Part shown: piece by piece, positions 1 to 4,914 of the stretch
Layout: each line of letters opens with the position of its first letter
How positions within the stretch are numbered: position 1 is the first letter of the stretch
From: Bacteroidota bacterium
GTDB taxonomy: Bacteria; Bacteroidota; Rhodothermia; Balneolales; HLUCCA01
NCBI GenBank assembly: GCA_003448835.1
Contig: DLXM01000239.1
Location: 5,840-13,571, forward strand
Direction of reading: 5' to 3'
Length of the DNA: 7,732 nucleotides
Translations under genes and position numbers: made by a program
Notes under the pieces: generated by a model
What the model saw: the letters and a program-made list of their open reading frames with translations, nothing else
The model's database searches: none
Told to the model about the DNA's origin: nothing

Positions 1-35
1 AAAAAGGTAATGACTCCGGTAATATTCTCTCTAAA

Positions 36-446
36 TTAATTCAGCTTATAGGTTACGCTGATTTTTGTGTCCAGTAATTTAGAAATTGGACAATTTTTTT
101 CTGCGTCTGACACTAATTCTGCAAATTTTTCATCAGATATTCCATCGACCTCAGCCTGTAGGTCTAATTCTGAGTCGGTTACAACTCCACCTTCTAAGGT
201 AATCACACATTTTGTTTCGAGTTTTCCGGGAGTAAATCCGGCAGCAGATAGATTAAAACTAAGTTTCATTGTGAAACATCCTGCATGTGCAGCTGCAATA
301 AGCTCCTCCGGATTAGTTCCTACCCCTTCTTCGAATCGACTACTAAATGAGTACTGAGTCTCTTTTAATACTGAGCTTTGTGTTGATAGATGTCCCTTAC
401 CTTCTTTTCCTGTTCCATTCCAAACGGCGGTTGCTGATCTTTTCAT
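36..446 (-). CDS. osmC: OsmC family peroxiredoxin (organic hydroperoxide reductase)
   Basis: A 136-residue protein, about the usual OsmC length. The family uses a cysteine pair to reduce organic and lipid hydroperoxides in the cytoplasm, usually as a dimer. Visible hallmarks are the first redox Cys (C57) in the AHAGCFTM segment at the start of the long central helix, and the second Cys (C119) in NCPIS near the C-terminus. R37 (in SSRFEEG) and E47/E48 (in GTNPEEL) match the conserved Arg and Glu that flank the active site. The start is supported by a GGAG sequence just upstream. It lies 73 bp downstream of msrB on the same strand, so co-transcription is possible. The sequence resembles the OsmC subfamily more than Ohr, but that split is an inference. 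No transmembrane segment or signal peptide is seen. Confidence 0.93.
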   Translation of the reverse strand: MKRSATAVWNGTGKEGKGHLSTQSSVLKETQYSFSSRFEEGVGTNPEELIAAAHAGCFTMKLSFNLSAAGFTPGKLETKCVITLEGGVVTDSELDLQAEVDGISDEKFAELVSDAEKNCPISKLLDTKISVTYKLN

Positions 447-450
447 GATT

Positions 451-454
451 CTCC
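451..454 (-). promoter_or_regulatory. Ribosome binding site of osmC
   Basis: Read on the minus strand this is GGAG, four bases before the ATG at 446. It is one of only two clear Shine-Dalgarno sequences in the window, and it supports the chosen osmC start. Confidence 0.55.
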
Positions 455-519
455 AGATTTTTGCGGTTGTGATTTATATCAATTTCGTGAATTTAATCCG
501 ATTATAGTAATAACGATTA

Positions 520-966
520 CTAATCAGAAATCTTTTTCAATGAAACTGAATTCATACAGTATCTGAGTCCGCTGGGTTTTGGTCCATCGGGAAAAACGTG
601 CCCTAAATGTGCGTCACATGTATTGCATAAGGTCTCAATTCGGACCATCCCAAAACTGCTATCCATAATGTATTTGATCGCATTTTCCTTCAGTGGCTGC
701 GTAAAACTTGGCCATCCAGTCCCACTTTCAAACTTTTCGGTACTATCAAAAAGTGGAGTCCCACAACAAACGCACCCATAAATTCCGGGATCAAAACTTT
801 CACAATACTCTCCCGAAAACGGGCGTTCAGTGCCATGCTGACGAGTAACACGAAATTGCTCTGGAGTTAACTCTTTCTTCCATTCTGTTAGATCTTTGTC
901 TACTCTTGAATGAGGCATGGGATTACCCGTTTTTGCAAAATCAATTATTTTATTCCAAGTCATCAT
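520..966 (-). CDS. msrB: Peptide-methionine (R)-S-oxide reductase MsrB
   Basis: A 148-residue stand-alone MsrB that reduces the R epimer of methionine sulfoxide in proteins, normally recycled by thioredoxin. The structural zinc ligands are two CxxC pairs: C65/C68 (in GCVCCG) and C114/C117 (in LCNTC). The substrate-binding motif GWPSF is at 84-88, conserved histidines H120 and H123 lie in AHLGHVF, and the catalytic Cys is C137 in RYCMNS. No signal peptide is visible, so it should act in the cytoplasm. The resolving Cys seen in the E. coli type (SGCGWPSF) is replaced here by T83. C55 (in GEYCESF) and the extra C67 are the remaining candidates for recycling. The protein begins Met-Met, and an AAGGA nine bases upstream supports the first ATG. 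It is divergent from the metalloprotease gene and upstream of osmC on the same strand. Confidence 0.96.
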   Translation of the reverse strand: MMTWNKIIDFAKTGNPMPHSRVDKDLTEWKKELTPEQFRVTRQHGTERPFSGEYCESFDPGIYGCVCCGTPLFDSTEKFESGTGWPSFTQPLKENAIKYIMDSSFGMVRIETLCNTCDAHLGHVFPDGPKPSGLRYCMNSVSLKKISD

Positions 967-975
967 TTTACATAT

Positions 976-980
976 TCCTT
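976..980 (-). promoter_or_regulatory. Ribosome binding site of msrB
   Basis: Minus-strand AAGGA, with nine bases before the ATG ending at 966. Two ATG codons are adjacent at 966-961. The spacing fits the first slightly better, and the choice changes the protein by only one residue. Confidence 0.55.
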
Positions 981-1051
981 TATTACTCTAATCGAAATCT
1001 AATCATTAAAAGAATAACTATTTATAAGATTATTCGTATTTATGTGGTTTG

Positions 1052-1079
1052 TATTCCGATAAAGTTATATCGGTATAAC
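1052..1079. repeat. Two overlapping inverted repeats in the msrB/metalloprotease divergent region
   Basis: The first is CCGATA (1056-1061), a 6-base spacer, then TATCGG (1068-1073), a perfect 6-bp inverted repeat. Past one T-T mismatch it extends with TAT (1052-1054) pairing ATA (1075-1077). The second is GTTATA (1064-1069), TCGG, then TATAAC (1074-1079), also perfect over 6 bp. They share bases 1064-1073, so as RNA or cruciform they cannot form together. They end 21 bases before the metalloprotease ATG, and they cover the candidate -7 element of msrB. They could be an operator for a dimeric regulator or a leader hairpin pair. Chance occurrence in AT-rich DNA is a real alternative. Confidence 0.4.
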
Positions 1080-1089
1080 CCTTCACAAA
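1060..1089 (-). promoter_or_regulatory. Candidate Bacteroidota-type promoter for msrB
   Basis: On the minus strand there is a TTTG (plus positions 1086-1089), then 18 bases, then TAACTTTA (1060-1067). The known Bacteroidota housekeeping promoter is TTTG at about -33 and TAnnTTTG at about -7, with roughly 17-23 bases between. This matches at all positions but the final G. Transcription would begin near 1053-1056 and give msrB a leader of roughly 90 bases. The match is by eye in AT-rich DNA, so it remains a candidate. Confidence 0.35.
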
Positions 1090-1100
1090 GACGTCAAAAT

Positions 1101-3680
1101 ATGAGAACAGTCAAAATACTTGCTATTCTGATGATAGGCTTCATGCTATTACCAGAATCTGCCGATGCCCAATTATTCGGTAGAAGAAAAAAAGAAGAAC
1201 CGGCTCCGGCACCGGCTCCTGAAAAAAAATCGATTGAAAACACAGTCAAAAATAGTCTGAAAATAGATGGACTTTTTACGATTTATCAGGATACTACAGA
1301 TGGATCAACCCACATGGTAATACATGAAGATCAACTGAATAAAGAATTTATATACTTTAGCCACACGGTTGATGGAGTCCTACCGGCAGGACATTTCCGT
1401 GGACAATACCGAGATAATAAAGTGTTCAAAATCGTACGCCATTTTGATCGATTAGAATTCAAAACTGTAAATACCGATTTTCATTTTGACGAAGACAACG
1501 CGTTGTCCAGGGCATCAGATGCTAATATTGGACGCAGTACACTTATCTCAGAAAAATTTGTTCTTTTTGATGATGAAGCTAAAAGCTATCTGATTAAATC
1601 AGACGGGCTCTTCCTCACTGAAAACATGCATCAGGTAAAACCAACTCCGTTTCCGGGAGCAAATCCGATGATGCAATTCAACCTGGGTGGACTCAATAAA
1701 GACAAAACCAAATACCTCGACATCCGAAATTATCCCGAGAATACAGATGTCATTGTTGAATTTAATTATGATAATCCGGCACCTGTAAATGGTGGTGGAA
1801 TTTCAGTGACTGATGCTCGTTCAAATGGAATTATTGTTCAGCACAGTTTTATTGCGATGCCGGAAGACAATGGTTATACCATGCGTCGTGATGACCCTCG
1901 TATCGGCTATTTTGGCCAAACGGTAACGAATCTCACCAGTACCAGTCCAACCCCATACAATGATGTTATCAACCGATGGAATTTGGTTAAGAAAAATCCA
2001 TCAGCTGCGATGTCAGAGCCGGTTGAACCTATTGTTTGGTGGATTGAAAACACTACACCGGTAGAATTCCGTGAGACGATTGCAAATGCAACGCTGGCCT
2101 GGAACGAAGCTTTTGAAGCAGCCGGATTCCAAAATGCAATCGAAGTTCGGGTTCAGCCTGACACGGCCGATTGGGATGCCGGTGACATGCGTTACAACGT
2201 GTTGAGATGGACATCTTCACCCCAAGTACCTTTCGGTGGTTATGGTCCAAGTTTCACCAATCCGCGTACCGGACAGATTCTGGGTGCGGATGTCATGCTG
2301 GAATTTGCTTTCTTCCGTGGACGTCTGGCTGAAGAAGATTTGTTCGTAGAAGAGGCGATGTATAATGCGGCTGAACATGACGCAAACGATTATACTAAGT
2401 ATTGCTCACTCGGACACAAAATGCAGCTCAACAATATGTTCGGTGAGGCTTTCATTAGCTTGAACGATATGACGGATGAAGATTTTAAAGAGTTTCAACG
2501 TCAGGCTTTAACCATGTTGATTTTGCATGAATTGGGTCACACGTTTGGATTGAATCATAACATGAAAGCAAGTCAATTGCACAGTCCGACCGACATCCAT
2601 AACAAAGAATTGGCTGAAACTGTTGGTTTGACCGGCTCTGTAATGGATTACTCGACCGTTAACGTTGCAAAAGACCGTACAATGCAAGGTTACTATTATG
2701 ATGTTAAACCAGGTCCATATGACATCTGGGCTATCCAATATGGCTATTCGCAGGGACTTGAAGACGCTGCTGCCGAGGAAGCTCGACTTAATCAGATTCT
2801 TGCACGATCATCTGAGAAGCAACTGTTCTTTGGTAATGATGCTGAGGACATGCGTGCTCCGGGTAAAGCAATTGACCCACGTGTAATGATTGATGACATG
2901 TCGTCGGATGCGGTTGCTTATGGAGTTGAGCGTATTCAACTTGTTAGCGAGATGATGCAAAAATTACAAGAGAAATATACTCGTCCGGGTGAATCATATC
3001 AGAGAATGAGAAACGCTTATGCGACATTATCAGCTCACTACATGATTCAAGCGGGTGTGATTTCCCGATACATTGGTGGACTTTACGTAGACCGTTCATT
3101 TGCTGATCAACCTGGTGCAGGCTTGCCATATCAACCAGTTGAAAAAGCAAAACAAGAAGCGGCGATGAATGCGTTGGCAACTTATGTGTTTGCTCCGGAT
3201 GTGTTTAAGGCTCCTGCTGAATTGTTGAATTATTTGCAAATTCAACGTCGTGGATTCTCATTACCGGGTCCAACTGAAGATCTAAAAATTCATGATCAGG
3301 TTTTGAATATGCAGCGAAATGTCATGAATCATATTTTGCATCCTGTAGTTATGAAGCGTATCACTGATACCAGATTATATGGTAATGAATATGAACTTAT
3401 GCAATTCATGTCCGATTTGACGAATGCTACATTTAGAGCAGATATGACGGGTAACGTGAATACTTTCCGCCAAAACCTCCAGATTGAGTATGTAAATCGT
3501 CTGTTAGCTATAATTGCAAATGAAGGTTCGATGAAGTATGACACAGCATCGCAATCAGCAGCTTTGTTTTACGCCAGACAGCTCGAAGCACAACTGAAGA
3601 GGAAAAGTACAGGTAACGCAGAGACAAGAGCACACACTCAACATGTGTTGTTGTTGATCGATAAAGCGCTGAATTCATAA
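1101..3680 (+). CDS. Exported zinc-dependent metalloprotease of the metzincin type (DUF5118/DUF5117-like N-terminus)
   Basis: An 859-residue secreted zinc peptidase with unknown substrate. The first 23 residues form a Sec signal peptide (Arg2/Lys5, hydrophobic core 6-17, likely cut ADA|Q after A23). No Cys follows the cut, so it is not a lipoprotein. A short basic stretch and an Ala-Pro linker (about 28-43) come next. Residues about 50-280 resemble the DUF5118 and DUF5117 regions found with this peptidase family in Bacteroidota. The catalytic part holds WNEAFEAAGF (334-343), DMRYNVLRW (362-370) and the zinc motif HExxHxxGxxH with H476, E477, H480, G483 and H486. A Met-turn, SVMDY with M515, follows 29 residues later. 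The rest to 859 is largely predicted helical, with no recognised C-terminal sorting domain. The ATG at 1101 gives a clean signal peptide; the frame is open further upstream, but into msrB. The ribosome site is weak. A terminator follows. Confidence 0.9.
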   Translation: MRTVKILAILMIGFMLLPESADAQLFGRRKKEEPAPAPAPEKKSIENTVKNSLKIDGLFTIYQDTTDGSTHMVIHEDQLNKEFIYFSHTVDGVLPAGHFRGQYRDNKVFKIVRHFDRLEFKTVNTDFHFDEDNALSRASDANIGRSTLISEKFVLFDDEAKSYLIKSDGLFLTENMHQVKPTPFPGANPMMQFNLGGLNKDKTKYLDIRNYPENTDVIVEFNYDNPAPVNGGGISVTDARSNGIIVQHSFIAMPEDNGYTMRRDDPRIGYFGQTVTNLTSTSPTPYNDVINRWNLVKKNPSAAMSEPVEPIVWWIENTTPVEFRETIANATLAWNEAFEAAGFQNAIEVRVQPDTADWDAGDMRYNVLRWTSSPQVPFGGYGPSFTNPRTGQILGADVMLEFAFFRGRLAEEDLFVEEAMYNAAEHDANDYTKYCSLGHKMQLNNMFGEAFISLNDMTDEDFKEFQRQALTMLILHELGHTFGLNHNMKASQLHSPTDIHNKELAETVGLTGSVMDYSTVNVAKDRTMQGYYYDVKPGPYDIWAIQYGYSQGLEDAAAEEARLNQILARSSEKQLFFGNDAEDMRAPGKAIDPRVMIDDMSSDAVAYGVERIQLVSEMMQKLQEKYTRPGESYQRMRNAYATLSAHYMIQAGVISRYIGGLYVDRSFADQPGAGLPYQPVEKAKQEAAMNALATYVFAPDVFKAPAELLNYLQIQRRGFSLPGPTEDLKIHDQVLNMQRNVMNHILHPVVMKRITDTRLYGNEYELMQFMSDLTNATFRADMTGNVNTFRQNLQIEYVNRLLAIIANEGSMKYDTASQSAALFYARQLEAQLKRKSTGNAETRAHTQHVLLLIDKALNS

Positions 3681-3704
3681 ACCGAACGGCGTACTAAAAC
3701 ACTT

Positions 3705-3742
3705 AAGGCTGGCTCAATCAAATTGGGTCAGCCTTTTATTTT
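3705..3742 (+). terminator. Rho-independent terminator of the metalloprotease gene
   Basis: A 14-bp stem pairs 3705-3718 with 3722-3735 around a 3-base loop (CAA). All pairs are Watson-Crick except two G-U wobbles (3712/3728 and 3714/3726). The T-rich run TTTTATTTT follows. It starts 24 bases after the stop codon. Read on the minus strand, the two wobbles become A-C mismatches and only a short T run follows, so it should work mainly for the plus strand, although weak service to the convergent lspA transcript is possible. Confidence 0.88.
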
Positions 3743-3876
3743 ATACAGATGTATTGAGCAATTATTAGTGACGTATTTATTTGAGAAGTGTGTCACGATT
3801 AGACTAATAGTCCGTCAAGAATAACCGGGTATCTTCCAGGATGCCTGATAAACCTCAATTAAATGAAAAGCGTGTA
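3743..3876. other. Convergent intergenic spacer with no gene seen
   Basis: This is AT-rich spacer between the metalloprotease terminator and the lspA stop codon. I find no convincing terminator for the minus-strand operon here. The best stem, pairing 3826-3833 with 3840-3847, is 8 bp with wobbles, and lacks a good T run on the minus strand. A short perfect interrupted palindrome, GACTA-A-TAGTC, lies at 3802-3812, too tight to be a hairpin and of unknown meaning. Confidence 0.5.
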
Positions 3877-4494
3877 TTAATTAACCTTCGATTCTGTGGT
3901 TGAATCCTGAATATCATTTTCCTGAGAATAAGTTGATTCGTCTGTAAGGTTTAAGTCCTGGTCGACCAGTTTCTCTTCGGGGAAAAATTTCTTATTGAAA
4001 AGGATGAACATAATTACGGCGCAACTTATAGCAACATCCGCCATGTTAAATATGTATGGAAAAACCGGCCAGTCATTTATTTTGAGGGTAAAATGGATGA
4101 AGTCAACAACGTGCCCTTCCAGAAACCCACCATATCCCCCAACATATCCCATAAATATTCGGTCGAGTAGATTTCCGATCGCGCCACCGACGATGAGTCC
4201 CATCAAAAACATAAACGGGACATTGGCACTTTTGATATTCTTAATGATGTAACCAAGTATAACAAAAGTAGCTATCAGAGCGAATAGGCTAACATAAAAT
4301 GTATCCAAAAAGTCGATACCCAGAGCCATGCCGGGATTCTTCGTATAATGAAACGACAACCACCCGGGGATGATGTCCATGTTTTGAAGTTCCCAACTTG
4401 TTCGAACTACATATTTCGACCACTGGTCTATGGCTATCACACCTAAAACCGTGGTAAGAAATAAAATCGACTTTTTCTTTATGGATGCAGTCAA
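3877..4494 (-). CDS. lspA: Lipoprotein signal peptidase (signal peptidase II)
   Basis: A 205-residue inner-membrane aspartyl protease that removes the signal peptide of prolipoproteins after Lgt has lipidated the lipobox Cys. Four membrane segments are visible at about 8-22, 65-85, 92-109 and 146-166. The family motifs are D23 (in IDQWSKY), N53 (in TKNPGMA), GGAIGNLLDR (103-112), and the catalytic pair D131 (in VVDFIHF) and D153 (in FNMADVAIS). A glycine-rich insert of several residues separates GNLLDR from VVDF compared with the E. coli enzyme. An acidic, polar tail of about 35 residues follows the last helix, so it is longer than the 164-residue E. coli protein. The start codon is TTG, one base after the upstream stop. 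No ATG or GTG precedes it in frame before a stop, and the next GTG (codon 19) would remove the first helix. It is last in the ileS operon. Confidence 0.96.
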   Translation of the reverse strand: MTASIKKKSILFLTTVLGVIAIDQWSKYVVRTSWELQNMDIIPGWLSFHYTKNPGMALGIDFLDTFYVSLFALIATFVILGYIIKNIKSANVPFMFLMGLIVGGAIGNLLDRIFMGYVGGYGGFLEGHVVDFIHFTLKINDWPVFPYIFNMADVAISCAVIMFILFNKKFFPEEKLVDQDLNLTDESTYSQENDIQDSTTESKVN

Positions 4495-4498
4495 TTTA
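4492..4498 (-). promoter_or_regulatory. Stop/start junction TAA-A-TTG coupling the DksA-like gene to lspA
   Basis: On the minus strand the stop TAA of the DksA-like gene (4498-4496) is followed by one base and then the lspA start TTG (4494-4492). No Shine-Dalgarno sequence is evident in the 25 bases before it. A rare start codon, no ribosome site and a terminating ribosome right beside it together suggest that lspA is translated by re-initiation. Confidence 0.5.
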
Positions 4499-4906
4499 AC
4501 GGCGTTTTAATTTCGCTTCAATACTGATCTGTGTGTGAGGAACTGCTTCAAGACGTCCTTTGGAGATCTTTTTACCGGTTACTTTACAAACACCATAAGT
4601 TTTGTTGTCAATACGTACAAGGGCATCATCCAGATATTTCAGGAATTTTTTTGTACGATTGAACAGCATATAGGTTTTTTCGCGTTCCTGAGCGTCGGTA
4701 CCAGCATCAGCCATGTGATATGAATAAGCTGATTCATCCGATGCATTTTCAGTGTTATCGCGCAGAGTTTGCTGAAGCAGATCAAGATCTCGTTCAGACT
4801 CTTCCCGTTTTTTCAAAATGATCTGACGGAAATATTCCAATTCCTCGTCATTATATGGCGAAATGCGTTCAGCTTGGTCAGTGTTAGGTTTATTTTCCAT
4901 AGCCAT
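4496..4906 (-). CDS. TraR/DksA family protein with a degenerate zinc finger
   Basis: A 136-residue member of the DksA/TraR family, whose studied members bind the RNA polymerase secondary channel with or without ppGpp. Residues about 20-50 form a charged helix likely to pack as a coiled coil, followed by a polar loop (50-75) and a second helix (75-95). The C-terminus keeps the zinc-finger frame of the family (YGVC..., RLEAVP, then SIEAK). Only C107 of the four usual cysteines remains: the others are T110, S128 and A131. Zinc binding is therefore unlikely, although the fold may persist. This decay is common in Bacteroidota homologues, so it is not a local mutation. It starts 8 bases after ileS (no good ribosome site) and its stop is 1 base before lspA. 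A second in-frame ATG at codon 3 is possible. Its exact target is unknown. Confidence 0.88.
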   Translation of the reverse strand: MAMENKPNTDQAERISPYNDEELEYFRQIILKKREESERDLDLLQQTLRDNTENASDESAYSYHMADAGTDAQEREKTYMLFNRTKKFLKYLDDALVRIDNKTYGVCKVTGKKISKGRLEAVPHTQISIEAKLKRR

Positions 4907-4914
4907 GCAGTTAT

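Noticed and set aside
6..23. GGTAAT repeated directly at 6-11 and 18-23 just past the osmC stop
   Set aside because: A 6-base direct repeat cannot form a hairpin and is expected by chance. It is not a terminator for osmC despite the nearby T run on the minus strand.
447..519. Possible osmC promoter with a TATAAT-like element
   Set aside because: No partner -35 or Bacteroidota TTTG element is found at proper spacing, and TATAAT is common by chance in such AT-rich DNA.
906..1100. In-frame N-terminal extension of the metalloprotease up to an ATG at 906, or to a GTG at 1044
   Set aside because: The long form would overlap msrB and bury the signal peptide. The GTG form adds 19 residues before a well-formed signal peptide. 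The ATG at 1101 is the natural start.
3826..3847. Possible terminator stem for the minus-strand operon
   Set aside because: The 8-bp stem needs wobble pairs that become mismatches in the minus-strand RNA, and no strong T run follows.
3841..3903. A 20-codon plus-strand open frame beside the lspA stop
   Set aside because: It is very short, overlaps the lspA 3' end, and has no convincing ribosome site or promoter.
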